Source: Cyanophora paradoxa (taxonomy: Eukaryota > Glaucocystophyceae > Cyanophorales > Cyanophoraceae). From it: a DNA stretch of 43,428 nucleotides. The position numbers and the translations under genes are program-made. Shown here one piece after another: positions 20,103 to 29,546 of the stretch (within the stretch, counting starts at the first letter, position 1; the number at the start of each line of letters is the position of its first letter). The stretch covers positions 1-43,428 of the forward strand of contig QPMI01000310.1 of the NCBI GenBank assembly GCA_004431415.1, read 5' to 3'. The notes under the pieces were generated by a model that saw only the letters and a program-made list of their open reading frames with translations, did not search any database and was not told where the DNA came from.

Positions 20103-22062
20103 CTACGCGCCCATAGCCGACCAGGGGCCGGCGTCGGGGTCGGGCGGGGCGTGCGGGGCCGCGGCGGCCTCCTCCGCCTCCTGCGACGGCGGGCCCGGGG
20201 CCGGGCGGGGCCCCTCGAGGATCTGGAGCGCGGGCCGGCCGCCGCCGCCGCCGCCGGGGGGCGCGACTTCGAAGTGGTGCGTGGCGTGCTCGAGGTTGCC
20301 GTCCTCCAGGCAGGCCCCGCACAGCGCCGCCTCCCGCTCCGCCTCCGCCTGCCCGGCGCCCACGAGTCAAGGGCGGGGCTCCAGGGCGGCAGGTGGCCGG
20401 ATCCGGGGCCGGGGCCCACCCACTCCGCCGCGCTCGGCTGCTGTCCGCCCGACGGAAGCGCCGAGGGCGGGGCAAGGCTCGCCGGGGGGCTCTGCGCGGG
20501 CACAAAGTCGAGAGGGGCCCAGGGCGGGTGTGGGGGAGGGGGGCAGGGGAGAGGAGGGGGCGTACGGTGCGGACCTGGCGGAGGGCGAGGACGGCGTCGG
20601 TGGAGTCGACGAGGGGTACCCCCCGTGCCAACGCCGCGTGCAGCATCCAGCTGCCTGCGGGTGGGGCGGGGGGGGAATGTGAGCGTGGAAGTGTAGGCAA
20701 GAGGCGGGCGCGGGGCGGAACGAGAGCGGGGGCGGCCGAGGGCGAGAGGGGGTACGGCCTCCGGGTCGAATGCGTCCCTGGTGAACGCCAGGTACCCCTG
20801 AGCCCACCTGCGGGAGGAGGAGGGCAATTGAAGGAACAGGGCTCAGATACAGAACCAAAGGTCGGACAGGGGGAGCGGGCTGGCGGGCGAGCGGACCGGC
20901 CGGCGAGCTCTGCGGCCCCTCCCGGCACCCGGGCCCCCGCCACCTCCTCTTGGAGGCGCGCCTCCCAGCAGGCGTCCGTGAAGTTCACCTGAGCACGCCG
21001 CCTCGGGCGGGGAAGTCGTGAAGAGGGAGGGGGCGCGCGCCTTGATGCGGGGCCCGTCGGGCGGGGCCCCCGGCGCGCCGGGCCAGGGCGCGGCCAGGTC
21101 GGTGCGCTGCCCGGCCAGGAGGAAGGAGGGGAAGAGATCCGAGGCCACCCGCAGAGCCTCCAAAAAGTCGCTCAGTAGAAGAACGTCGGCATCGACCAGC
21201 CTGCGCGGCGCGGCGCGCGTGCGCGCTGCAGAGCGGAACGGCGGCGCGGAGGGCGGCCCACGGGCGGCGGCGGCGGGGCGGGTAGGCGCACGCGAAGACG
21301 CGCGCCTCAGGCGGCGCCGCGCGGTACGCGAGCTGCAGCACGGACGAGAGCAACGGCGAGCCGTCCGCGCCCTTCTCCACGGGCTCGGCACGCGCGACCT
21401 GCGCATGCCGCGGCGAAGCACGGCACATCACGCTCGCCCGAGAAGCGGGGGCGAGCGGCGCGCACCACGCCGGGGAGCCGCGCGACGTCCTGCAGGCCCT
21501 CCTCCTGCCCCGCGCCGAGCAGGAGCACGAGCGGGCGCGGCCGCAGCTCCGTCCAGGACTGCATCGCCATCCGCTGGATCAGGGACAAGCCCCCGCCGCT
21601 TGCTGCTGCAGCCATGAGCCTCCTCTCCATCTCTGTCTCTGGCGCGAGCTGCGGCCCGGCCGCATCGGTGCGCGCTTTGGCTGCGCATGCGAGTCAGCTG
21701 CAGGGGGCCGAGCGGCGCAGCGAGGAGACGAGCGTATGGAAATGATGACAGTAGTCGAATCTAGAGCGACGCTCTCCAACCCGCGGCCCGTGTCGCGAGG
21801 CTGCAAAGAAGATCAAATGTGGGCTTTTGCGCGGTAGGCGGCGTACGTGCAATCCCGCCGCGTCCGAATCTGGCCTCGTCCCACCTCGCAGCCGGGAGCT
21901 CGCGCGGAACACGCCGAGAAGCCCTAGGAGCACAAGAAGCGCGAAGATGAGGAAGCGCGAGCTCAGCACGCGGCGGCGCGGCGACGCTCGCCGGCGGAGG
22001 GCAGTGAGCATGCCCAAACGCATGCTCACTGCCCGTTGGCCTTCGAGCAACGGCCTTCCCAT
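20103..22062 (-). CDS. Type II membrane glycosyltransferase, nucleotide-diphospho-sugar transferase fold
   Basis: Exon 1 (22062-21847, 72 codons) encodes a basic cytoplasmic tail and a signal-anchor FLIFALLVLLGLLGVF, the layout of Golgi enzymes. Exon 2 starts at 21648 in the same phase and gives SLIQRMAMQSWTELRPRPLV, LLLGAGQEEGLQDVARLPGV. Then come ARAEPVEKGADGSPLLSSVL (the NExGTPLxxS-like block of this family), RLVDADVLLLSDFLEAL with a D-A-D motif for the metal and sugar nucleotide, and FLLAGQRTDL. The exon NFTDACWEARLQEEV is followed by WAQGYLAFTRDAFDPE, SWMLHAALARGVPLVDSTDA (the W-N/M-L acceptor-side helix) and NLEHATHHFEV, ending at 20103. The donor sugar cannot be told. A second in-frame ATG at about 22022 and one at 22143 are alternative starts; 22062 is preferred because it keeps a short basic tail. 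A perfect 15-bp hairpin lies in exon 1. Confidence 0.82.
21999..22034. repeat. Perfect 15-bp hairpin in glycosyltransferase exon 1
   Basis: GGGCAGTGAGCATGC (21999-22013) and GCATGCTCACTGCCC (22020-22034) are exact reverse complements separated by six bases. In the minus-strand mRNA this stem begins 28 nt after the chosen AUG and contains the next in-frame AUG codons. Confidence 0.9.
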
Positions 22063-22365
22063 CTCTTCGAATTCACCTCTTTGACTCCCTACCCCTGTTC
22101 CTACACAACGAGCCCGCCAGTGCCTCGCTGGTGCCGCTTGCAATCTCGGGGGATTGAATGCTCAGATAGGCCCGGCTAGGGAAACGGAGCCCTGACGAGA
22201 AGGCGAAGGGAGGGGAACTGCGGGCTAACGGGGCTAACGGGGCGAGGGACTGTGCGCCATCTGTTACTGCTGCTTGCACTCGGGCTGCTGGCCCGCAGGC
22301 GCGCCCGGCGCGCCACGGCCAGCGGGGCCCTTCGGCGCCGCGCCGCCACGGCCGCCCCGGCCGCC
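22063..22365. promoter_or_regulatory. Gap upstream of glycosyltransferase and downstream of NAP1
   Basis: This 303-bp interval should contain the glycosyltransferase promoter and the 3' UTR of the NAP1-like gene; both genes are on the minus strand. No motif stands out. Confidence 0.4.
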
Positions 22366-24263
22366 CTATACCAGACGTCGCGTCAGATCCAGGGCGCGCG
22401 GGAGCCTGTCGATGGGCGGAAGGCGGACCCGCTTGGGGGGCGAGTCGTCCTCGTCCTCGTCCTCGTCATCCTCGTCCTCGTCGCCGTCCTCATCGTCCTC
22501 GTCGTCCTCGTCCTCCTCGTCGTCGTCCTGCACGGAGGGGAGGCTCGACGGGGGCGTCCCTCGGGGCCGGCGGGCGGGAAGGGGGCACGCACTTCGTAGT
22601 CGTCGGCGGCCTCGCCGGTGAACCACTTGACGGCGTGGGGCACGATCTGGTCCTTGAAGCAGCAGCCCTGGAGAGATCGTGAGCCGCGGACGGCGGGAGG
22701 GGACCGTCTCCCCGTGAGCTCGCTCGGGCTGGCGCACCATCTCGTAGTCGGCCTCGACGGTCTCCTGGAGGGCGTGGTGCTCCTCCTCGTCCATCTCCTC
22801 CGTGCTCTCCGGGATCTGGGGCGGCTTGAAGAAGTTGAAGAACGAGTCGCACGGCTCCTCCTTCGTGATCGTCTTTGCCGGCTTCCGCCCTGCGCCCCGG
22901 CGCCCCGCGTCGGGCGGGGGGGGGAGCGAGGGCGGGGCCGGCCCGCCGCGCCGCGCACCCTTGCCGCCGATCTTCTTCTTCATGAGGCGGATCGTGGGGT
23001 TCTTGCCCTGTGCCCACGTGATCTCCGTCCTGCGCGGCGCGGCGCCGTCAGCGCCGGCGCGCGGCGCGAGAGGCGGCGCGAGTGCGCAGAGCGAAGCGGA
23101 CCCCTCGGCCTTGTCGAGCAGCATGTCCTCGTTGTCGTCCATGATGTACTTCTGCGCGGGCGTCAGCCGCGGCGCCGGCGCGGCCGGCCGTGCGGGGGGC
23201 GCCGCCGGGGTGCGCGCCTTCTTGAGGAGCGTCTCCGTGAAGAACGCGTTGGGCGAGAACGTGAAGTCGATCTCGAAGCCCTGCGCGGCGGCCGCGCGTC
23301 AGCGGCGGCGATCGATCGCGGCGGCGGCGGCCATGCTGAACGCGCCTTCTTGCCCTCGAGCGGGCGGCACTCGATGTTGACGAGGTGTTCGAGGATCGGC
23401 AGGTCCTGCGCCGCGGGGCGCCGGTGAGACGGGGCACGAGCGGCCGCTACGCGCTTCTCGCGCAGGACCGCACCTTCTCGGAGACCTGCTCCGCCATGCC
23501 GGGGTGGTTGAGGAGCGCGGTGCGCCAGAAGTCGGGGATGCCCTTCACGTCCTTCTCCTCCTTCTTCTTCTCCTCCTTCTTGCCCTGCGGACGCGACGGC
23601 CGCGCGGAATCGGCGCGGGCCCGCCCGGAGAGCGCCGCGAATCAACGAGCGCACCTCCTCGGAGATCTGGAGCTTCTCAATGTCCTCGAGGGAGGCGCCC
23701 GCCTCCTCGTCCGTGGGCTCAACCGCGCCGCTCACGAAACCCTTGCGCTGCGGACTCGGCGAGTGAGCGCCCGGCAACCACAGCGCGCTGGTAAAACCGA
23801 GACAAACACACCTTGTCGTACAGCGGCTGGTAGAGCTTGGCATACTTGAGCTCGAGCTCCCGCACCTCGCGCTTGAACTCGTTCTCGAGCTTCTGGTGCT
23901 CGCCCTGTGGCCCGGTGTAAACGTTCATTCGAGGCATTCTGGATGGCGAACACGCACGTGCAGCTTCTCGAGGGCCTTCACGCGGCGCTGGACGGGGGCC
24001 GGCAGAGAGCGAACGAACTCCTCGGGGTCTTGGCCCTGCGACGCGGTCGCACACTGTAAGACAATCCGTCGTGTACGCGCAGGCACAGCCCCCACACGGC
24101 GATCGGCTCCCGCGCTCGCCCCAGTGCCATGGCGCACCATGCTGATCTCATGGCCCATCCCCTCGTCGCTGACGTCATCGTCGCTGCGGGCGCCGCCCTC
24201 AATCTCCTCCTCCTCCTCCTCCTCCTCGTGGTGCTTCGCGGGCTTCTTGTTGTCCTTCGGCAT
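22366..24263 (-). CDS. Nucleosome assembly protein (NAP1 family)
   Basis: A histone chaperone for H2A/H2B (and linker histones). I read 12 exons. Exon 1 (24263-24138) is MPKDNKKPAKHHEEEEEE and further acidic sequence; exon 2 (24035-23958) GQDPEEFVRSLPAPVQRRVK; exon 3 (23904-23812) LELKYAKLYQPLYDK, the dimerisation-helix end; exon 4 (23747-23655) EEAGASLEDIEKLQISEE; exon 5 (23584-23474) GIPDFWRTALLNHPGMAEQV. Later exons give DLPILEHLVNIECRPLEGKK, GFEIDFTFSPNAFFTETLLK, ITWAQGKNPTIRLMKKKIGG, the hallmark DSFFNFFKPPQIPE, and FKDQIVPHAVKWFTGEA. The last exon is the classic Asp/Glu tail followed by a basic KRVRLPP stretch. Length and order match the family. Introns are about 60-100 nt; those after LEGKK and TLLKK start GC, the others mostly GTGCG. 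It shares a 330-bp divergent promoter interval with the DUF4604-like gene. Confidence 0.93.
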
Positions 24264-24593
24264 CGTGGGCGAACGGCGAACGAACGAGTGAACTGCAACA
24301 ACGACCGCGTCAGGTTAACCGCCCCGCGCCGCAGCCCGCGCCCCAAATCGCGAACCTGGCCGGCTTCCTGAGCGGGGGTACACTGAGCGTGCCCACGTGC
24401 AGTACCCCTCAGGAAGCAGCTCAGTGCCAGCTCTTTAGCTCAGCTGCGGCTACGGCAAGTCAACGTCTTCGATCCATCGCAGAAGCAATTGCAGCACACG
24501 GCCGCCGAGTGCCAACGCACATCTCGCCGCGTCCTGCAGCTCCGCTGAGCATCATTCTGGGTATCTGAAGGGCGCGTACGGGAGCTCGAAGCT
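24264..24593. promoter_or_regulatory. Divergent promoter interval with inverted repeat, NAP1 / DUF4604-like
   Basis: The 330 bp between two outward-facing ATGs contains an inverted repeat: GCTTCCTGAG plus GGGTAC (24363-24381) against GTACCCCTCAGGAAGC (24412-24427). The arms match except for a three-base insertion. The position midway between the genes makes it a candidate operator or cruciform. Confidence 0.5.
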
Positions 24594-25693
24594 ATGCGGG
24601 GTCGCGGGGGACGCGGAGGGCGCGGCGGGCGCGGCGGCGGCGGCGGGCGCGATGACTTCGGCGAGCACGGCGGCGGCCGAGCTCGAGGGGGCGGCAACTC
24701 TTTCGCGGGCTACGACGAAGTGGACGATGCCATGATGAATGATCGGCGTGGACTCGGCGCGGGAAGATCCCAAGGCCCCGGCAGCGAGGGCACTTTCGGG
24801 CCTCGCGGCGGCGGCGGCGGGTCCCGCGGCGGCCTGGAGTTCACGCAGGTGCCCTTTCGCCGATCGTTCTTCGTTGGGGCGGTCGCAGGTGCCGCCGATC
24901 CCGCTGGCAGCTAACGCGCGGCGCTCCGCGGCACGCAGGTCGTGCCGAAGTTCCTCCAGAACATCATGGCGGGGCAGGAGGCCGCGGGGCGGGCGCCTCC
25001 GAAGCGCACGCGGCCTCCGGAGGACTACGACCGGAGCGGCGCGCCGGGCCCCCGCCCCGACCCCGCCTGCCGCGCCCCCGGGGCGCCACGCTGAGTGACG
25101 GGGCAGACGACGAGGGGGAGGCGCCGGTGGTGGTGGGGGCGGAGGAGCTGAACATGGACAAGCGGATGATGAAGGAGATAGCCGGCGCCGGCGGGCGCAT
25201 CCTCGCCTCCAGCGAGATCCCCGACGGTGCCCCCCCAACGTCGCGCAGCGGCGCCTCGCGCGCTTGCCGGGCCGAGCCGGCTCGCGGGGCAGACGTGAAG
25301 GCGTCGGCGAAGCACAAGAAGGACGCCGACCGGGACTCGGAGGAGGAGGGCGGGGGCAAGCGGGCCCGCGGGGAGGCCGGCGGGGCGGACGGGGAGGGGG
25401 AGGAGGAGCCGGCCGAGCCCGGCAAGTTCGTCTTCCGCAAGCCGGTGCCGGCCTGCCCCGTCCCCTGCCCCCGCACCGGCGCCCACGCCCCGCAGACGGG
25501 GAAGAAGAAGGACGAGAAGGTGGGGGCCTGGCGGAAGCACGCCGGCGGGGAGGGCAAGGACGAGAAGGAGAAGGAGGAGAAGGGCGGGAAGGAGGAGGGC
25601 GCCAAGGAGAAGCCGGCGGGGGCGGCGGCGGGGGCGGCCAAGCCCAAGGCCCCCGCGAAGACGCTGCTCTCCTTCGCCGAGGACGACGGGTAG
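24594..25693 (+). CDS. DUF4604-like basic nuclear protein
   Basis: ATG at 24594 starts an RGG-rich N terminus ([20 protein letters not shown]). The exon ends LEFTQ and, after an intron, continues VVPKFLQNIMAGQEAAG, the KFLQ block of DUF4604 proteins. A GC-AG intron (starting GCGCGCCGGG) leads to DDEGEAPVVVGAEELN. Next are ILASSEIPD, then VKASAKHKKDADRDSEEEGG, FVFRKP and TGKKKDEKVGAWRKHAGGE, a Lys/Glu-rich stretch, and finally KTLLSFAEDDG at the stop (25691-25693), which matches the LSFxxDE ending of the family. The function of DUF4604 proteins is not established. The RGG segment suggests RNA binding. Four introns are inferred and all keep the frame. The start is the only ATG with this spacing after the divergent promoter. 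Confidence 0.75.
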
Positions 25694-25794
25694 CCCGGAT
25701 CGCGCCGGCCCTCGAGCTTTCGTTGCACGCATCTCTCATTGTACACGATCGGTCTCAAAGAACGGTATCGTACAGCTGTACAGGCGGCCCGGGC

Positions 25795-26142
25795 TCAGAA
25801 GGAACCGGCGCCGCCGCATGCGGGGCAGGTGAGCCGGCCGGTGCCGCTGCGGGGGGCGAGCGGATCAGTGAGTCCGAGTATGGCATGAGAGCCGCGGCCG
25901 GGGCGGGCGGGCCTGCAGCGGGGGTCGGACTTCATGTTCCAGCCGGCGGCGATGCGGCCCTGGCCCTCGCAGTCCCCGCAGATCACGTACCTGCGCCGAC
26001 CCCGGCGCCGGCGCCCGCCCCTCAGACTCGGACAAGGGGAGGGCGGGAGGACGGGGACGCGGCGCGGCCCCGTACCCGGTCCCCTTGCACTTCTTGCACC
26101 GCCCTGACGTCTGCTTGAACGAGCCGGCGCCGCTATTTTGCT
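25795..26142 (-). CDS. DnaJ-type CxxCxGxG zinc-finger protein (5' exon unresolved)
   Basis: Three exons read right to left encode SGAGSFKQTSGRCKKCKGTG, then VICGDCEGQGRIAAGWNMKS, then GTGRLTCPACGGAGSF and a stop. The motifs CKKCKGTG, CGDCEGQG and CPACGGAG are the zinc-binding repeats of the DnaJ cysteine-rich domain. Small plastid proteins such as BSD2 and the thylakoid protein LQY1 use this domain without a J domain, as folding or thiol helpers. The first coding exon is not certain. The frame before 26142 hits a stop, and an acceptor-like GCGGCGCAG sits there. It could join in phase to the membrane-segment exon at 26499-26400, giving an LQY1-like membrane-anchored protein, or the two may be separate genes. 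Confidence 0.65.
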   Translation of the reverse strand, partial: SKIAAPARSSRRQGGARSARGPGTGPRRVPVLPPSPCPSLRGGRRRRGRRRYVICGDCEGQGRIAAGWNMKSDPRCRPARPGRGSHAILGLTDPLAPRSGTGRLTCPACGGAGSF

Positions 26143-26292
26143 GCGCCGCTACCGATCAGCTGGGGGTCTCGGGGACGGGCGGCGGCCCGGCAAGCCAGCC
26201 CAGCGGCACTAGCTATAGAGCTGCTAGCCCCAGAAACAGTCGGCTGCACGGCTCGTGAATGCTCGGATGTTTAGCTATGAGTCAACGAGAGC

Positions 26293-26499
26293 CTAAATGC
26301 CGCGAGAAAGGTGTCTGCAGGCAGCGCTGGCCGGTGGTGCGCGCGCGCGCTCAATATGATTTGCTGGGTAGCGGCGGGGCTCGGTGGGACGCACTGCCCG
26401 GTTGACGGCGATGATGCCAGCGACTGCCGCACCCACGAGAGCGATCGCGCCGCCGATAGTCTCCTGAGCGGGGTTCAGCATGGCAGCGACGCGGCGCAT
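26293..26499 (-). CDS. Small single-pass membrane protein, or first exon of the zinc-finger gene
   Basis: A 68-codon frame starts MRRVAAMLNPAQETIGGAIA and continues with one hydrophobic segment (ALVGAAVAGIIAV). Read through, it ends RHLSRGI and a stop. A donor-like GTGCGTCCC after the codons for NRA would allow phase-0 joining to the DnaJ-type exons at 26142. In favour of a separate gene, CTCTATAGCTAG lies 73 nt after the stop on the same strand, and the same word follows the REX4-like stop. I cannot choose between the two models. Confidence 0.45.
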   Translation of the reverse strand: MRRVAAMLNPAQETIGGAIALVGAAVAGIIAVNRAVRPTEPRRYPANHIERARAPPASAACRHLSRGI

Positions 26500-26641
26500 G
26501 GCAGGGTTCGGGCGACTGACGAGTCCGTTGCTCTCTGCGCGCGCAGGAGAGCGTTAGCGAGCCGCGGTGGGGCCGGGATCGCCGCACTAACCCATTGCTT
26601 GGACCCTCTTGGGGGGGATACTGCAGAAGAAGCTTCGGTCC

Positions 26642-28286
26642 ATGAAGGACGCGCCGCCCGCGAAGGAGAAGAAGGAGAAGAAGGAGAAGTCCGCGTCTAA
26701 GCCGGAGCCGTCAAATCCAGCTAAGCCGGCGGCCGAGGCGAAACCGGCGAAGGAAGCGCACGACAAGCCTGCGGACGGTGCGGGGCCGAGCAAGCCGAGC
26801 AAGCCTAGCAAGCCCGCAGCAAAGCCTATCGTCGCGCCTCCGAAGGGCGTCAGCTTCGCGTCGCACAACTGGCTCGCGATACAGCAGGCGAGATCGACCG
26901 CCGCCCCGCGCTAGCTGCGCGCTGATCGCGCGCGCGTGCGCGTACGCGCGGCGCAGAAAATCAAGGAGGAGAACAGCAAGAAGCGGAAACCGGACGTCGA
27001 GCAGGCGGCTAAGCCGGTCAAGCCGCAGGAGGACGGCGCGAGCGCGCCGAAGCGGAAGCGGCGGAAGATCAACCTGAACGCGGAGGTGAGGAAGCAGCGG
27101 GAAGAGGAGGCGCTGAAGCGGGGGGCCGAGCCCGAGGCGGAGGCGCCGACCGCGACGCTCGAGCCGACGAGCGACGACGCGAGGTGAGCGGCAGCGATCG
27201 CGCGGCGGCGGCGGCGGCGGCCGCCTCGCTGAGGGGCGGGGCGGGGCGGGGCAGCGCGACGCGGACGGTGGCGCTGGACTGCGAGTTCGTGGGGGTGGGC
27301 TTCGAGGGCAAGGACGACGCCCTCGCGCGCGTCTGCGTCGTCAACCACTACGGCAACGTCCTCTACGACTCGTGCGCCCCGCCGGCCCCGCCCCGCCCCG
27401 CGGGCGCGGGGGCGAGCGCGGGGGCGGGGCGCAGGTACGTGAGGCCGCGGGAGGCGGTGGTGGACTACCGCACGGCCGTCTCCGGCATCCTCCCCAAGCA
27501 CCTCAAGAAGGGTGCCCGGCCGCCCCCGCAGCGCCCCCTCCGCCCGCCCCGCCCGAGGGCCGGGGCGGCGGCGCAGCGCCGGACTTCAAGGAGGTTCAGG
27601 CGCGGGTGGCGGAGCTGATCAAGGGCCGCGTCCTCGTCGGCCACGCACTCCACAACGACCTCAGCGCCCGCCCCGCCCCGCCCTCCCCTGCCGCCCGCAG
27701 CCGACGCGCGGGATGCAGGTGTTGCTGCTCCCCCACCCGAAGCGGGACACGCGGGACACGGCCAAGTACGTGCCCCTCCGCACCGCCGGCCTCCCCGACG
27801 CCAAGCCCGGCGCCAAGTCCGCATCCCCAGCGCCCCCTGCCGCGCTGGGCCGGGCTCTGAGGCCGCCCGGCGGCCGCAGGAAGCGGATCCCGGCGCTGCG
27901 GGTCCTCGCCGAGCGCGTCCTCGGCGTCAAGATCCAGGCGGGGAGCCACGACCCGGTGCGCCCCCTCCACCCGGTCCCTTCCTCGCCACGCACCCCCCCG
28001 GGGGCTCACGGCGGGCGCCCCCAGACGGAGGACGCGCGGGCGGCGATGGCGCTCTACCGGAAGTTCGCCGCGCAGGCCCGTTCACGTACCCCCCGTCCCT
28101 TCTCCTCCTGCCCCCCGTCTTAGGGCCCGGGGCGCGCAGTGGGAGAAGGAACTGGCGGTGCAGCGGCGTGCGAAGGCGCGGATCGAGGAGCGCGAGCGGA
28201 AACGCGAGGCGCGCGCCGGCGTAGGGGGCGGTGGCGCCCCCGCCGAGCTCGGGGAGGCTGGCGACAGCGGCAGCGAGGGGGACTAG
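26642..28286 (+). CDS. REX4-like 3'-5' RNA exonuclease
   Basis: A DEDDh exonuclease of the REX4/ISG20 family, which acts in the nucleus on pre-rRNA. The N terminus is Lys/Ala/Pro-rich ([20 protein letters not shown]) and ends in [13 protein letters not shown] second exon is basic ([20 protein letters not shown]). The catalytic domain follows: Exo [21 protein letters not shown], then [14 protein letters not shown] joined at 27371/27435 to [18 protein letters not shown], Exo [55 protein letters not shown] and Exo [20 protein letters not shown]. The C terminus, from the acceptor at about 28139, is a basic helix and an acidic tail ending at 28286. All four acidic residues and the His are present. 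Two introns (after NDLS and after KFAAQ) begin with GC. The N-terminal start is the first ATG in frame. Confidence 0.9.
27372..27434 (+). repeat. Intron with 11-bp terminal inverted repeat (REX4-like gene)
   Basis: This 63-nt GT-AG intron splits LYDS/YVRP, a join fixed by REX4 homology. TGCGCCCCGCC (27373-27383) is exactly complementary to GGCGGGGCGCA (27423-27433). Only the outermost G at each end is unpaired, so the inverted repeat contains part of both splice sites. Confidence 0.9.
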
Positions 28287-28780
28287 CCCGGCCCCCAGGC
28301 CCCGGGCTGGGGGGCGCCAGAAGCGGGCGCTCTATAGCTAGCTTTGAATTCGAAACCCGGAGTACTCGCTCCAACTGCAGTCGAGTTTATCGATGCCCGG
28401 CCGCTGGAGGGAGGGCGGGCCGGTGGCCGTCACCAGGCCGCCGCGGCGCGGCCGTGCGCCCCGTGCGCAGCAGGCCCGCCTAGCGCTGAGCCTGGCAGCC
28501 GGCTCCAGACCGCAAGCCCCCAGTGCCCCCCACTGGCATGGCCATGGGCCACGGCCAGCTGCAGCATGCGCACGGTAGCAGCGCACCCCGGCCCGGCCCG
28601 GACCCCCGCGCGAGCACCAGCGCGACAGCGCTAGCGTCGCCGGCGCCGCGGCGCGGCCCGCGGCCGCGGCCGACGTCGACGCGCTACGGCGCCGGCGCCA
28701 TGGCCAGCTGCAGCGCGTCGGAGCTGGGAGGGGTACGCTTTTGCCTGCACGAAGTACCTCTTATGGGGTACTCCCGCTTT

Positions 28781-28829
28781 GATTCGGAGCAGCACGCGTA
28801 CGTCTGCAAGCGATTCGATGCTCCGAATC
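28781..28829. repeat. 11-bp inverted repeat
   Basis: GATTCGGAGCA at 28781-28791 is the exact reverse complement of TGCTCCGAATC at 28819-28829, with a 27-nt spacer. A direct repeat of ACGCGTACG overlaps the same area (one copy in the spacer, one just after). Confidence 0.8.
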
Positions 28830-28927
28830 GATGACGCGTACGCAGCCGCCGGAACCGGCCGCCGGCGACCGCCGCAGTGCGCACGCCAACTTTGGAGTTG
28901 CTCGGCGACGCGACGACGTTCAACGGC

Positions 28928-28947
28928 CTGCAGGCTGCAGCCTGCAG
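28928..28947. repeat. 20-bp perfect palindrome
   Basis: CTGCAGGCTGCAGCCTGCAG reads the same on both strands and contains three PstI-type CTGCAG words. It lies in intergenic DNA. Confidence 0.9.
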
Positions 28948-29546
28948 CATCGCAGCAGCGATCGACCGTCGGCCGACTCCCGGACAGAGCTCCCGGATCG
29001 ATATCGTCGCGTCGCGTCGACGTCCGCGGCCGGTGCGTGCGCACGTCGCGCAGACTGCATGCGCCGGGGCCGCGGCCGGGGTGGTCTAGATTTTCAGCTA
29101 CGGTCACTCGGCGCCGCGAACGCCAGACCGGACGCACCTGCCGCGTATAGCACCGGCCGCGCGCGGCCTCAAGATCTAGATCCAGAGATCGAGCGCCGTG
29201 CATTAGGCGCGCGCGCGGGCCGGGGGCCTCTAGATCTCGCAGCCGAGTCTCGATCTCGCTAGCGCTCTAGATATCGATCTACGGTCCGGTGTGCGTTTTC
29301 CGGTCATCGGATGTTAACAATAACGTTCCTGCAGCTGCAGCTGGCTCGCCACATTTACAATCGATGGCGCCCTTCCCACAAGTGTTAACGTTTAGGCTTG
29401 AGCATTAGCATCGCCGTGCCGTGATTCTGTTCATGTACATGTCTCACCCCAAACGCGGACGGCGCAGGTCGAGAGAAGCGTGCGTTCGCGTGCACGGCTA
29501 GCACGCGTACGGCTGCTGGTCGGCCGTCGACGTCGGAATAAACAGC

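Larger units (their letters stand above)
28287..29546. other. 1.26-kb intergenic region rich in palindromes; no gene seen
   Basis: The region follows the REX4-like stop and precedes the giant secreted-protein gene. It contains CTCTATAGCTAG (28330-28341), an 11-bp inverted repeat (28781-28791 / 28819-28829), a 20-bp perfect palindrome (28928-28947), and many AGATCT, TCTAGA, CGATCG and CTGCAG words between 29080 and 29290. Open frames here have no recognisable features. The promoter of the giant gene should be near the right end. Confidence 0.55.

Noticed and set aside
28523-29262. Several overlapping open frames of 70-190 codons in the gap before the giant gene
   Set aside because: They appear in several frames at once, follow palindrome-rich sequence and lack coding signatures.
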